Shown: positions 23,938 to 33,982 of the stretch, one piece after another
Numbering within the stretch: position 1 is the first letter of the stretch
Layout of the letters: every line of letters starts with the position of its first letter
Assembly: GCF_039729015.1 (NCBI RefSeq)
Contig: NZ_CP155792.1
Location: 2,504,001 to 2,568,000, forward strand
Direction: 5' to 3'
Source: Blastococcus sp. HT6-30
GTDB taxonomy: Bacteria; Actinomycetota; Actinomycetes; Mycobacteriales; Geodermatophilaceae
Length of the DNA: 64,000 nt
Notes under the pieces: model-generated
What the model saw: only the letters and a program-made list of their open reading frames with translations
Told to the model about the DNA's origin: nothing
Database searches by the model: none
Made by a program: the position numbers and the translations under genes

Positions 23938-25533
23938 TTGACCTCCACCCAGAACACCCCCGCCGCCTCCGAGGGCGGCGCCCGCCGCCGTCGTGGTGGC
24001 CGTGGCCGCGGCACCCGCCCGGCCGGCGAGCAGAACCAGAACCGCCCGGCGGCCGCCGCCGTGCCCGCGCCCGTCGTCGTCCCCGTCGGGGCAGACGCCA
24101 CCGTGCTGCCGACCGACTCCACCTTCGCCGACCTGGGCGTCCCCGCCCCGATGGTCGAGGTGCTCTCCGCCAGCGGCATCACCGCGCCGTTCCCCATCCA
24201 GGTCGCGACCCTGCCCGACAGCCTCGCCGGCCGGGACGTCCTCGGCCGGGGCCGCACGGGCTCGGGCAAGACCCTCGCCTTCTCCATCCCGCTGGTCGCC
24301 CGGCTCGCCGCCTCCGGCACCCGCCGGCAGGCCCGCAGGCCGCGCGCGCTGGTGCTGGTCCCGACCCGCGAGCTGGCCAACCAGGTCTTCGCCGTCGTCG
24401 ACCCGCTCGCCCGGGCGCTCGGCATGTCGGCGACGACGATCTTCGGCGGCGTCGGCCAGAACCCGCAGGTGCAGGCGCTGGCCAAGGGCGTCGACATCGT
24501 CATCGCCTGCCCCGGCCGGCTCGAGGACCTGATCGGCCAGGGCCACGCCGACCTCGGCTCGATCGAGGTCACCATCCTCGACGAGGCCGACCACATGGCC
24601 GACCTGGGCTTCCTGCCCGGCGTCAAGCGGATCATGGACCGCACCCCGGAGGTCGGGCAGCGGATGCTGTTCTCCGCCACCCTCGACAACGGCGTCGACG
24701 TGCTGGTCAAGCGCTACCTGACGAACCCGACCACCCACTCGGTGGACCCGGCCGTCGCCCCGGTCAGCACCATGACCCACCACGTCTTCCGCGTGGACGC
24801 CGCGGACAAGGGCAGGGTCGTCCAGGAGCTGGCCTCGGGCCTGGGCCGCAGCGTGCTGTTCACCCGGACCAAGCACCAGGCCAAGAAGCTGGCCAAGCAG
24901 CTCACAGCAGCCGGTGTGCCGGCCGTGGACCTGCACGGCAACCTGAGCCAGAATGCCCGCGAGCGCAACCTCGAGGCGTTCAGCAGCGGTGCGTCCCGGG
25001 TCCTCTGCGCCACCGACATCGCCGCCCGCGGCATCCACGTCGACGACGTGGCGATCGTCGTGCACGTCGACCCGCCGACCGAGCACAAGGCCTACCTGCA
25101 CCGCTCGGGCCGCACCGCCCGCGCCGGCGCCGAGGGTGCTGTCGTCACCATCGCCACGCCCGACCAGGCCGGCGAGGTCCGCACCCTGGCGCGGCAGGCC
25201 GGGATCACCCCCGAGGTGTCGGCCATCAAGCCCGGCGCCCGGGAGATCACCGCGCTGACCGGTCCGGCCGCTCCCTACGTCGAGCCGGCGCCGGTGGCGG
25301 AGCCCCAGCAGCAGGGCGGTGGCGGCGGTCGCCGTCGCAGCGGCGGTGGCTCGGGTCGCGACTCCTCCGGCGGCGCGGCGTCCTCGGGCGGCCGTAGCAG
25401 CTCGGGCAGCGGCGGCAAGTCCGGGGGCTCGGGTCGCGCGTCCGGCCCGGCGCGCACCCGCGCCGAGCTCGCGGCGCGCGCCGGCTCGTCGTCGGCCGCG
25501 TCGTTCAGCTCCCGGTCGCGCCGGGGCCGCTGA
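23938..25533 (+). CDS. DEAD-box RNA helicase
   Basis: 531 residues from TTG 23938, chosen because GAAGGA lies 6 nt upstream and the protein then starts MTSTQNTPAASEGGARRRR. A basic RG-rich N-terminus precedes the core: FADLGVPAPMVEVL with FPIQ (Q motif), GRGRTGSGKT (I), PTRELANQ (Ia), LDEADHMADLG (II), FSATL (III), HRSGRTARAG (VI). A Gly/Ser/Arg-rich tail of about 90 residues ends SFSSRSRRGR, typical for RNA contact. Such helicases remodel RNA in ribosome assembly and cold adaptation. Monocistronic. Confidence 0.92.
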   Translation: MTSTQNTPAASEGGARRRRGGRGRGTRPAGEQNQNRPAAAAVPAPVVVPVGADATVLPTDSTFADLGVPAPMVEVLSASGITAPFPIQVATLPDSLAGRDVLGRGRTGSGKTLAFSIPLVARLAASGTRRQARRPRALVLVPTRELANQVFAVVDPLARALGMSATTIFGGVGQNPQVQALAKGVDIVIACPGRLEDLIGQGHADLGSIEVTILDEADHMADLGFLPGVKRIMDRTPEVGQRMLFSATLDNGVDVLVKRYLTNPTTHSVDPAVAPVSTMTHHVFRVDAADKGRVVQELASGLGRSVLFTRTKHQAKKLAKQLTAAGVPAVDLHGNLSQNARERNLEAFSSGASRVLCATDIAARGIHVDDVAIVVHVDPPTEHKAYLHRSGRTARAGAEGAVVTIATPDQAGEVRTLARQAGITPEVSAIKPGAREITALTGPAAPYVEPAPVAEPQQQGGGGGRRRSGGGSGRDSSGGAASSGGRSSSGSGGKSGGSGRASGPARTRAELAARAGSSSAASFSSRSRRGR

Positions 25534-25658
25534 CCCTTCCCGGGTCGACGGTTGGCCGGCGGGTCGATGGGCACAGCACTGCCCATCGGGTCCGTCGTCC
25601 CGCCCGCGCGGGCGAGGGAGAGCGCCCGCGCCGCCGCACCACACCCGGAGGAGGCCCC

Positions 25659-26144
25659 GTGTCCCGACCGCCCCGCCCCACGTCCCGCCGGCGCCGAGTC
25701 GCGACGGCCACCTGCGCCGTCGGGCTGGTCCTGCTGGCCGGCTGCGGGGGGAACGGCTCGTCGGAGGACGCCGTGGTGACCGACGCGGCGCAGACGCTGC
25801 CGACCCAGCCCGGCGACTCCGGGGGTGGCGGATCGGCCCCGGCGACCCCGACCGGGGTCGAGGGCGACGTCCTGACCGAGACGGTGACGCTCGAGGACGG
25901 GGGCATCATCATGCCCAGCCGGCTGGCGGCCGGCCCCTACGAGATCGAGGTGGTCAACGAGGGCGGGTTGGCGCACGACCTGACCGTCGAACGCGACGGG
26001 GAGCAGGTGGCGAGCACCGACCCGATCCAGGCGGGGCTGACCGGCACCCTCACCGTCACCCTGGAGCAGGGCCAGTACGTCTTCTACTCCGCCCAGCGCG
26101 ACGACCGGGGGCAGGGCATCGAGGTCACCGTCCAGGTGGAGTGA
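25659..26144 (+). CDS. Lipoprotein with cupredoxin-like domain lacking copper ligands
   Basis: 161 residues from GTG 25659, with GGAGGAGG upstream. A basic start, a hydrophobic stretch and the lipobox LLAGC (Cys29) mark a lipoprotein. After a Gly/Pro/Thr linker comes a beta domain: PYEIEVVNEGGLAHDLTVER and GQYVFYSAQRDDRGQGIEV. The same domain occurs at 34848-35331, where the last strand carries Cys, His and Met in copper-ligand spacing. Here these are Ser, Asp and Gln, while the upstream His of AHD is kept. It has probably lost type-1 copper binding. Its role at the membrane is unknown. Confidence 0.8.
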   Translation: MSRPPRPTSRRRRVATATCAVGLVLLAGCGGNGSSEDAVVTDAAQTLPTQPGDSGGGGSAPATPTGVEGDVLTETVTLEDGGIIMPSRLAAGPYEIEVVNEGGLAHDLTVERDGEQVASTDPIQAGLTGTLTVTLEQGQYVFYSAQRDDRGQGIEVTVQVE

Positions 26145-26190
26145 CCACGGGCCACCCCGGTCCGGCCCCGCGGGCCACCCGCCGAGCACA

Positions 26191-26228
26191 CGGGTGGGGT
26201 GGCGGAACGTCTTCCGCCACCCCACCCG
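26191..26228. terminator. Bidirectional 17-bp perfect hairpin
   Basis: CGGGTGGGGTGGCGGAA and its exact complement flank a CGTC loop, in the gap between the lipoprotein gene and the convergent sugar isomerase/epimerase gene. No U-tract follows. The stem length and place make a two-way terminator likely. Confidence 0.8.
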
Positions 26229-26268
26229 GCTCCCTGCACCCCACCGGCGGCCGAGGCCGCCGGAGTTC

Positions 26269-27276
<1,008 letters not shown>

Positions 27277-27308
27277 AAGGCGTCTCCTAGGTGAGGGTGC
27301 GTGGGCGG

Positions 27309-27357
27309 CCTCGTCCCGGGCACCGCCGCGCGCGTGCGAGCGGTGGGGAGGACGAGG
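27309..27357 (-). terminator. Two-stem hairpin between dehydrogenase and isomerase genes
   Basis: Outer arms CCTCGTCC/GGACGAGG and inner arms CACCGC/GCGGTG lie 8 nt after the dehydrogenase stop on the transcribed strand. The arm order and the loop containing CGCTCGCA match the element at 12372-12424. It may partly stop transcription or protect upstream mRNA. Confidence 0.65.
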
Positions 27358-27364
27358 TCCTCTC

Positions 27365-28534
27365 TCATGAGGGGATGTCGGTCCAGGCGGACGTGTTGGC
27401 GGCGCTGCGCTCGACGGCGTCGAGGACCCGCTGCACCTGCAGCCCGTCGGCGAACGACGGGGCCGGATCCTGCCCAGCCGCGATCGCGGTGACCAGGTCG
27501 ACGACCTGGTGGGTGAACCCGTGCTCGTAGCCCAGCCCGTGCCCGGCCGGCCACCAGGCACCGACGTAGGGGTGCTCGGGCTCGGTGACGATGATCCGGC
27601 GGAAGCCCGCCGTCTCCGCCGGCTCGCTGCCGTCGAAGAACTGCAGGACGTTCATGTCCTCGAAGTCGAAGGCCAGGCTGCCGGCCGAGCCGTTGATCTC
27701 GATCCGGATGCCGTTCTTGCGGCCCAGGGCGAACCGGGTCGCCTCGAAGACGCCCAGGGCACCGCCGGTGAACCGCCCGAGGAAGACCGCGGCGTCGTCC
27801 ACGGTCACCTGCCCGGTCCCCTCCCCGCCCACGCCGGACAGCGATCCGGACGCCGCGGGCAGCGGGCGCTCCTTCACGAAGGTCTCCAGCGTCGCGCTCA
27901 CCCCGGTCAGCGCCTGGCCGGTGATGTACTGCGTCAGGTCGACGACGTGCGCGCCGATGTCGCCGAGCGCGCCGGAGCCGGCCTTGTCCTTCTCCAGCCG
28001 CCAGGACATGGGGGCGGACGGGTCGGCGATCCAGTCCTGCAGGTACTGCGCCCGGACGTGCCGGATCTCGCCGAGCCGGCCCTCGGCGACGAGCTTCCGC
28101 GCCAGGCCGATCGCGGGCACCCGCCGGTAGGTGAAGCCGACCATCGCCCGGACGCCGCGGGTGGCGGCCTTCGCCGCCGCCTCGGCCATCGCCTCGGCCT
28201 CCGCGACGGTGTTGGCCAGCGGCTTCTCGCAGAGGACGTGCTTGCCGGCCTCGAGCGCGGCGATAGCGATCTCGGCGTGGGTGTTCCCGGGCGTGCAGAC
28301 GTCGACCAGGTCGACGTCCTCGCGCGCGATCACCGCGCGCCAGTCGGTCTCGGTGCTCGACCAGCCCAGCTTGCCGGCGGCCTCGCCGACCTTGGCGGCG
28401 TCCCGCCCGGCCAGCACGGTCAGCTCAGGCCGCAGCGGCAGGTCGAAGAAGTGGGGGGCGGTGCGCCACGCGTGCGAGTGCGCCGCGCCCATGAAGGCGT
28501 AGCCGATCAGGCCGACGCCGAGGGTGGGGGTCAT
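27365..28534 (-). CDS. Gfo/Idh/MocA sugar dehydrogenase
   Basis: 389 residues from ATG 28534, with GGGAGAAG upstream. Rossmann start [17 protein letters not shown], then [13 protein letters not shown], the family motif CEKPLA, and [16 protein letters not shown] as the C-terminal substrate and catalytic region (Asp and His). Members oxidise a hydroxyl of a sugar or inositol with NAD(P). The segment [15 protein letters not shown] is shared, as I remember it, with levoglucosan 3-dehydrogenase-type members, which fits a keto-sugar route with the next gene. That assignment is inference. It lies between the binding-protein gene and the isomerase gene. Confidence 0.85.
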   Translation of the reverse strand: MTPTLGVGLIGYAFMGAAHSHAWRTAPHFFDLPLRPELTVLAGRDAAKVGEAAGKLGWSSTETDWRAVIAREDVDLVDVCTPGNTHAEIAIAALEAGKHVLCEKPLANTVAEAEAMAEAAAKAATRGVRAMVGFTYRRVPAIGLARKLVAEGRLGEIRHVRAQYLQDWIADPSAPMSWRLEKDKAGSGALGDIGAHVVDLTQYITGQALTGVSATLETFVKERPLPAASGSLSGVGGEGTGQVTVDDAAVFLGRFTGGALGVFEATRFALGRKNGIRIEINGSAGSLAFDFEDMNVLQFFDGSEPAETAGFRRIIVTEPEHPYVGAWWPAGHGLGYEHGFTHQVVDLVTAIAAGQDPAPSFADGLQVQRVLDAVERSAANTSAWTDIPS

Positions 28535-28557
28535 CTGCTTCTCCCAGCGGGGGTGGG

Positions 28558-28589
28558 GCAGCGGGGGAACGCGCTCGCTCCCCCGCTGC
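28558..28589 (-). terminator. Hairpin after the sugar-binding protein gene
   Basis: Perfect 11-bp arms (GCAGCGGGGGA and complement) enclose a 10-nt loop with GCGAGCG. It lies 10 nt after the binding-protein stop and before the dehydrogenase gene. In importer operons such hairpins usually stabilise the binding-protein message and lower downstream expression. Confidence 0.65.
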
Positions 28590-28598
28590 TCCGGCGGA

Positions 28599-29663
28599 TC
28601 AGGACTCGAACGCGCGGCCGATGTAGTCCTCGACGTTCTCGGCCGTGACGACCGGGGCGTTGAGCACGATCTCCCGCGGCACGTCGGGCGAGACCAGGTC
28701 CGACATCGACTTGTCCTGGGCGATCAGGCGGGCCAGGCGGATGCCGTCGGCGGCCTGGGTGTGCGGGTAGATGACGGTCGCCTGCAGCACCGAGTCACCG
28801 GACTGGATCTCCCGCATGGCGTTCGCCGAACCGGCGCCGCCGATCATGATGAACTCGTCGCGGCCGGCGTTCTGGATGGCGGCCAGCACGCCGACACCCT
28901 GGTCGTCGTCGTGGTTCCACAGGGCGTCGATCTGCGGTGCGGCCTGGAGCAGGTTGGCCGCGGCCTCCTCGCCGCCCTCCACCGTGAAGTCCGCTGCCAC
29001 GCGGTTGTCGACGTCGAGCCCGCACTCGGCCAGCGCGTCGGCGAAGCCCTGGCTGCGGTCCTGGGTCAGCGGCAGGGAGTCGATGCCGGCGATCTCGGCG
29101 ACGACCGCGTCGGGGTTGTCGCCCACCTGCTCGCAGATGTAGGTGCCGGCGGAGACACCCATGCCGTAGTTGTCGCCCAGGACGGTGGCGCGGGCGGCGA
29201 ACGGGCTGTTGAACTCGCGGTCGACGTTGATGACCGGGATGCCGGCCTCCATGGCCTGCAGCGCTACCGGCGTCATCGCGGCGCCGTCGAAGGGCAGCAG
29301 CACGATCGCGTCGACGCCCTCGTTGATGAAGGTCTCCACCTGGCTGATCTGCGTGCTGACGTCGTTGGTGCCCTCGGCCATGATCAGGTCGATGTCCTCG
29401 AACTCGCCGGCCGCGTTCTGCGCCGCCTCCGAGATGCCGGCCATCCAGCCGTGGTCGGCGGCCGGCGCCGAGAAGCCGATGCGGACGGTCTCACCGGCCT
29501 CGTCGTTGGAGCTGGCCACGGTGCCGCCAGCGCCGCCACCGCCGCCGGAGCCGGTGCTCGCCGGCTCGTTGCTGGTGCAGCCGGCCACGAGGGCGCCGGC
29601 GCCGGCCAGGGCGACCGCGGTGGACATCAGGCGACGGTAGGGGCGCTGCCTCGCTGCAGACAT
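28599..29663 (-). CDS. Sugar ABC transporter substrate-binding lipoprotein
   Basis: 354 residues from ATG 29663, with GAGGAGAG upstream. Lipobox VAGC with Cys29, a Gly/Ser linker, then a periplasmic-binding-protein-1 fold of the ribose/xylose type: VRIGFSAPAADHGWMAGI, ISQVETFINEGVDAIVLLP, VINVDREF, DALWNHDDDQGVGVLAAI. It is anchored outside the membrane and delivers sugar to the permease encoded upstream. The pentose/hexose class fits RbsB/XylF relatives; the exact ligand is not readable. It is the third gene of the importer unit. Confidence 0.9.
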   Translation of the reverse strand: MSAARQRPYRRLMSTAVALAGAGALVAGCTSNEPASTGSGGGGGAGGTVASSNDEAGETVRIGFSAPAADHGWMAGISEAAQNAAGEFEDIDLIMAEGTNDVSTQISQVETFINEGVDAIVLLPFDGAAMTPVALQAMEAGIPVINVDREFNSPFAARATVLGDNYGMGVSAGTYICEQVGDNPDAVVAEIAGIDSLPLTQDRSQGFADALAECGLDVDNRVAADFTVEGGEEAAANLLQAAPQIDALWNHDDDQGVGVLAAIQNAGRDEFIMIGGAGSANAMREIQSGDSVLQATVIYPHTQAADGIRLARLIAQDKSMSDLVSPDVPREIVLNAPVVTAENVEDYIGRAFES

Positions 29664-29737
29664 GTATCTCTCCTCGGTGTGCCCGTCCGGCGGGTCGCCG
29701 GCGGTTGCTTGTGGGATGGGACGTCGGGTGGTCGGGA

Positions 29738-30937
29738 TCAGGGGGTGGGGCCGGCACCGGGGCGGTCGCCGCCCGGCGCACCGGGGACGCTGGAGCCGCC
29801 CGACACCGCGCCGGCCGGGGTGCCGCCGGCGACCGGGCCGCCGGACGACGATTCGCCTCGGCCGGGGCGGAAGCGGGACAGCCAGCCGGGCCCGTCCCCG
29901 CGCCCCTCGGCCAGCCGCGTCTGCAGCAGGACGGCGAGCACGATGATCACGCCGCGCGCGACGGCCTGGACGGAGCTGGACAGGTTGTTGAGCGTGAAGA
30001 CGTTGCCCAGCGTGGTGAAGATCAGCACGCCCAGGACGGTGCCGACGATCGTGCCGCGACCACCGGTGAGCAGAGTTCCGCCGATGACGACGGCGGCGAT
30101 CACTTCGAGCTCGAGGAGCGTGCCGTGGGTCGAGCTGCCGGTCGTCGTCCGCGCCATGAGCATCACCGCGGCGATGCCGCAGGTGATCCCCGACAGCACG
30201 TACAGCTTGAGGGTGTGCCACTGCACGCGGATGCCGGCCAGCCGCGCGGCCTCGGCGTTGCCGCCGACGGCGAAGGTGTGCCGGCCGAACGTCGTCCGGT
30301 TGAGCAGCACCCAGCCGCCGATCGAGACCAGCGCCCAGATGACCACCAGGGTCGGCACGCCGAGGACGTCGCCGGTGAAGAAGTCGAGGAAGCCCTGGTT
30401 CTGCACGATCTGGGTCCGCCGATTGGCGATGATCTCGGCCAGGCCCCGGGCCGCAGCGAGCATGGCGAGGGTGGCGATGAAGGCGACGATCCGCCCGTAG
30501 GCGATGACGATGCCGTTGACCAACCCCGCCCCGGCGCCCACCGCGATCGCGGTGAGCACCATGACGATCCAGTGGAAATTTCCGGCCATCTGCTGGGTGG
30601 CCAGCGTCGTGGCCCACACCGAGCTGAGAGCGACCAGCGCGCCCACCGAGAGGTCGATGCCACCGCCGATGATCACGAACGTCATGCCGATGCTGACCAC
30701 GCCGATGACGGCGGCCAGCCGCAGGATGGTCAGGACGTTGTCGATGTCCACGAACCGTTCCGGCGCGGTGACCGCGCCCACGATGCACAGCAGGGCCAGG
30801 GCCACGACGAGGCCGAGCTGGCGCCCCGCCGGCCCGGCCATGAGACCGGGACCCTTCCCGTTCGCGCCCGCGGGTGAGCGGTCCTTCGGCGGCGCGGGTG
30901 CGTCTGCGCCCCCGGTCGTCGCGGTGCTGCCGGTCAT
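29738..30937 (-). CDS. Sugar ABC transporter permease (RbsC/XylH class)
   Basis: 399 residues from ATG 30937, which overlaps the ATPase stop as ATGA. There are about nine hydrophobic segments and the family signature for this importer class, GMTFVIIGGGIDLSVGALVAL. TFAVGGNAEAARLAGI is the cytoplasmic coupling-helix region. The C-terminal 50 residues are a Gly/Pro/Ser-rich tail beyond the usual end of the family. It forms the membrane pore with the double-ATPase protein. Confidence 0.9.
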   Translation of the reverse strand: MTGSTATTGGADAPAPPKDRSPAGANGKGPGLMAGPAGRQLGLVVALALLCIVGAVTAPERFVDIDNVLTILRLAAVIGVVSIGMTFVIIGGGIDLSVGALVALSSVWATTLATQQMAGNFHWIVMVLTAIAVGAGAGLVNGIVIAYGRIVAFIATLAMLAAARGLAEIIANRRTQIVQNQGFLDFFTGDVLGVPTLVVIWALVSIGGWVLLNRTTFGRHTFAVGGNAEAARLAGIRVQWHTLKLYVLSGITCGIAAVMLMARTTTGSSTHGTLLELEVIAAVVIGGTLLTGGRGTIVGTVLGVLIFTTLGNVFTLNNLSSSVQAVARGVIIVLAVLLQTRLAEGRGDGPGWLSRFRPGRGESSSGGPVAGGTPAGAVSGGSSVPGAPGGDRPGAGPTP

Positions 30938-32529
30938 GCCACGTCCCCTTCGTGCGGCTGTGCGGTGGCCTGCTGCCGGTCACCGCGCTGGAGCGGGCCG
31001 ACCGTTCCCTCCATGACGAGGTCGAGCACGGTGTGCTCGTCGAGCGCCTCGGCCGGTTGCTCGGCGACGACCGAGCCGTCGGAGATCACCAGCACCCGGT
31101 CGGCGAGGCCGAGGACCTCCGGGATCTCGCTGGAGACCACGACGACGGCGACCCCGCGGTCGGCCAGGTCGCGGATCAGCGCGTAGATCTCCGAGCGGGC
31201 ACCGACGTCCACCCCGCGGGTCGGCTCGTCGAGGAGCAGCACCCGGCAGTCGCGCAGCAGCCAGCGGGCGAGCACGACCTTCTGCTGGTTGCCGCCGGAC
31301 AGCGTCCGCACCTCGCGGGTGACGTCGGCGGGTCGGACGTCGAGGGCGCGGACCTGCTCGTCGGCGGCGTCCTTCTCGGCGCTGCCGGAGAGGAAGCCGC
31401 CGCGGGCGAAGCGGGCCAGGCTGGCGATGCTGATGTTGCGGTAGACGGCGTCGCCCAGCAGCAGCGCCTGGCTCTTGCGCTCCTCGGGGGCCAGCCCCAC
31501 CCCGGCGGACACCGCGGCGGCGACGCTGCCCGGGCGCAGTCGCTGTCCGGCCACGGAGACGGTGCCGCCGGTGGCCCGGCGCGCGCCGTAGACGGTCTCG
31601 AGGATCTCCGACCGCCCGGATCCGACGAGGCCGGCCAGGCCGACCACCTCACCCGGCCGCACGTCGAACGACACGTTCCGGAACGTGCCGCGCAGGCTCA
31701 GGTCGCGCACCGAGAGCAGCGGCTCCGCCGCCGGAACCGTCCGGCGCTCGGGGAAGACGTACTCGATGTCGCGGCCGGTCATGAGCTCGATCACCTGGCG
31801 GGTGGAGGTGTCCCGCACGGGCAGCCCGGTGGCCACGGTGCGCCCGTCCTTGAGGACGGTGATCCGGTCGCCCACCTCGCGGATCTCCTCGAGGCGGTGG
31901 GAGATGTAGACGACCGCGACGCCGTCGCGGGTCAGGTCGCGGATGACCTCGAACAGGTGCTGGACCTCTTCGTTGTCGAGCACCGCCGAGGGCTCGTCCA
32001 TGACGATCAGCTGGGCGTCCTGCGACAGCGCCCGGGCCATGCTGACCATCTGCTGCGCGGCCGCGGACAGCGAGCCGACCTCGGCGGTGGGAGGGATCTC
32101 CGGGTGGCCCAGCCGGGTCAGCAGCTGCGCGGCGGCCTCGTTGGCCGGGGCCGGACGGGTGAGGCCGAACCGCGAACGCTCACGGCCGAGGAAGATGTTG
32201 TCGGCCACGGTGAGGCCGGCCACCAGGTCGAGCTCCTGGTAGATGGTGGCGATGCCGTGCGACATCGCCGCCTGGGGGTTGGTCAGGGCGACGGGCTCGC
32301 CGCGCCACTCGATCCGGCCGCCGTCGGGCTGGTGCGCTCCCGCGAGCACCTTGATCAAGGTCGACTTCCCGGCGCCGTTCTGACCGAGCAGGCAGTGCAC
32401 CTCGCCCGCCCGCACGTCGAGGTCGACGCCGTCGAGCGCGCGCACCCCCGGGAAGGTCTTGACGATCCCGTGCATCGCCAGCAGCGGCGCACCTACCGCG
32501 CCGACCTGCCCCACCGGTGCACCGGCCAC
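30934..32529 (-). CDS. Sugar ABC transporter ATPase with two nucleotide-binding domains
   Basis: 531 residues from GTG 32529, preferred because GGAGG lies 8 nt upstream; GTG 32547 would add six residues. Two ABC domains are fused head to tail: the first with LLGQNGAGKSTLIKVL, LSAAAQQM and VMDEPSAVLD; the second with GLAGLVGSGRSEIL (degenerate Walker A), LSGGNQQKVVLARWL and LLLDEPTRGVD. This is the RbsA/XylG/AraG type, the only ATPase needed. First gene of the importer operon, after a promoter and operator at 32555-32613. Confidence 0.9.
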   Translation of the reverse strand: MAGAPVGQVGAVGAPLLAMHGIVKTFPGVRALDGVDLDVRAGEVHCLLGQNGAGKSTLIKVLAGAHQPDGGRIEWRGEPVALTNPQAAMSHGIATIYQELDLVAGLTVADNIFLGRERSRFGLTRPAPANEAAAQLLTRLGHPEIPPTAEVGSLSAAAQQMVSMARALSQDAQLIVMDEPSAVLDNEEVQHLFEVIRDLTRDGVAVVYISHRLEEIREVGDRITVLKDGRTVATGLPVRDTSTRQVIELMTGRDIEYVFPERRTVPAAEPLLSVRDLSLRGTFRNVSFDVRPGEVVGLAGLVGSGRSEILETVYGARRATGGTVSVAGQRLRPGSVAAAVSAGVGLAPEERKSQALLLGDAVYRNISIASLARFARGGFLSGSAEKDAADEQVRALDVRPADVTREVRTLSGGNQQKVVLARWLLRDCRVLLLDEPTRGVDVGARSEIYALIRDLADRGVAVVVVSSEIPEVLGLADRVLVISDGSVVAEQPAEALDEHTVLDLVMEGTVGPLQRGDRQQATAQPHEGDVA

Positions 32530-32554
32530 TGCGCTCACCTCCGGCACTTTTGCT

Positions 32555-32613
32555 CACCGTTGACCATTAGTTGGTTGAGGCAGCAACATATGTGCCGCGT
32601 CACAAGGGGTCAA
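32555..32613 (-). promoter_or_regulatory. Promoter and putative ROK operator for the sugar importer operon
   Basis: On the minus strand TTGACC (32613-32608), exactly 17 bp, then TATGTT (32590-32585). The predicted start is near 32578. Just downstream lies an AT-richer block with TCAACCAACTAATGG and a second TCAAC (32555-32580), including ACCA/TGGT arms. Its position would let a repressor block elongation. The same spacing and a TCAACAAAC element occur at the xylR promoter (38411-38448). Confidence 0.6.
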
Positions 32614-32668
32614 GGAGCCGGGCAGGGGTTACCGAACCGAGACCGAATCGGGTGACGCCCACCCGCGG

Positions 32669-33832
32669 TCACCTCGCGAGGGCCTGGACCGACTTCTCGT
32701 CGAGGAACTCCTCGATGGCCATGAGGGCCGCACCGACGCGCCCGGAGAGGTCGGGGGCCTCGCTCACCGTGATTTCCAAAGCGCGGGCGGCCAGCGGCAT
32801 CGAGCGCTGGTAGACGGCCTCCCGGATGCCCGCGAGCAGCGGAACCCCGGCCTGGGCCACGCCACCGGTCATGACGATCCGGTGCGGGTTGAAGAAGTTG
32901 ACCAGTGCGGCGAGCACCGTGCCGATCGTGCGCCCGGCGCCGCGGACCAGCTCGAGCGCCACCCCGTCCCCCTGGGCGGCCAGGCGCACGACCTCGCGGA
33001 CCGTCTGCACCGGGAGCCCCGCGGCGACGGCGTCGCGCAGCAGCGCGCCACCACCGGCGATCGCCTCCAGGCAGTTCTCCTGGCCACACCGGCAGACGAC
33101 GGTCCGCCCGTCCGGCTGGGCGACGTGGATGTGCCCGATGTCGCCGGCGCTGCCCTGCGCGCCCCGGTACACCCGCCCGTCGACGATCACGCCGCAGCCG
33201 ATGCCGGTGCCGACCTTGACGACCAGCACGTCCTGCACCGAGCCGGCGACGCCGATCTCCCCCAGGGCCATGACGTTCACGTCGTTGTCGACGTAGACCG
33301 GGCACTCGTAGCGGCCGAAGGCACTGGGGATCGGGTGGTCGTGCCAGCCCGGCATGATCGGCGGGTGGGAGGGCCGCCCGGTCGAGAACTCGACCGGCCC
33401 CGGCACACCGACGCCCACGGCACACACGTCGGCCGCCGTGAAACCCACCTCGGCGAGCACCTGCTGGGCCAGCCGGTCGACCTCCGCCAGCACCCGCGCG
33501 GGTCCCTCGGCGATGTCGATGGGGTGACCGACGGTGCCCAGGATCTGGGCGGAGAGATCGGTGACCGCGACGTCGACGCTGGTCACCCCCAGGTCGACGG
33601 CGAGCACGCACCCGGCGCCGCTGTTGAACCGCAGCAGCGTCGGGGGGCGTCCGCCGGTGCTCCAGCCGCGCCCGCCCTCCTCGAGGAGGTTGGCCGCGAT
33701 CAGCTGGTCGACGCGCGCGCTCACCGTGTTGCGGGAGGCGCCCGTCAGCGCGACCAGGTCCGCCCGACTGCGGGCCCGCCCGGTTCGCACATGACGCAGC
33801 AGGACGCCGGCAGACGCTGAGGTGGACGCCAC
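32669..33832 (-). CDS. ROK-family transcriptional repressor of the sugar importer
   Basis: 387 residues from GTG 33832. Winged helix at the N-terminus (SRADLVALTGASRNTVSARV), then a ROK sugar-kinase fold: VLAVDLGVTSVDVAVTD, DNDVNVMALGE, VVKVGTGIGCGVIVDG, GDIGHIHV, and a zinc site CRCGQENCLEAIAGG. Such proteins sense a sugar or sugar phosphate and repress transport genes. It lies just upstream of the importer operon in the same direction. CACTAT ends 7 nt before the GTG on the minus strand with no Shine-Dalgarno, so the mRNA may be leaderless. Confidence 0.85.
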   Translation of the reverse strand: MASTSASAGVLLRHVRTGRARSRADLVALTGASRNTVSARVDQLIAANLLEEGGRGWSTGGRPPTLLRFNSGAGCVLAVDLGVTSVDVAVTDLSAQILGTVGHPIDIAEGPARVLAEVDRLAQQVLAEVGFTAADVCAVGVGVPGPVEFSTGRPSHPPIMPGWHDHPIPSAFGRYECPVYVDNDVNVMALGEIGVAGSVQDVLVVKVGTGIGCGVIVDGRVYRGAQGSAGDIGHIHVAQPDGRTVVCRCGQENCLEAIAGGGALLRDAVAAGLPVQTVREVVRLAAQGDGVALELVRGAGRTIGTVLAALVNFFNPHRIVMTGGVAQAGVPLLAGIREAVYQRSMPLAARALEITVSEAPDLSGRVGAALMAIEEFLDEKSVQALAR

Positions 33833-33982
33833 GCCGCCATAGTGACACGCCGCACCCGCCACTCCCGTGGACGTGAGGTGGTCGGAACCGGTCGGCCACG
33901 GTTGGGCACCGATCGGCCAGGGCACTGGCCGGGCCATGCTGGTTGAGCACTTCACCAGCTCCGTCGACCAGAGAGGTGCCCC
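33833..33982. promoter_or_regulatory. Divergent promoter gap between ROK gene and DoxX-like gene
   Basis: 150 bp serve both directions. A near-palindrome TGCTGGTTGAGCA lies at about 33936-33948, and two similar blocks (GGTCGGCCA, GATCGGCCA) lie left of it. GGTTGAG also occurs in the importer operator. AGAGAGG precedes the plus-strand start. No strong -35/-10 pair was found. Confidence 0.35.

Noticed and set aside
28524-30500. Long plus-strand frame antisense to the sugar-binding protein and permease genes
   Set aside because: No domain, and composition of a shadow frame; the minus-strand proteins match known families in full.
32529-32547. GTG 32547 as start of the ABC ATPase
   Set aside because: GGAGG would then lie inside the gene; GTG 32529 is correctly spaced from it.
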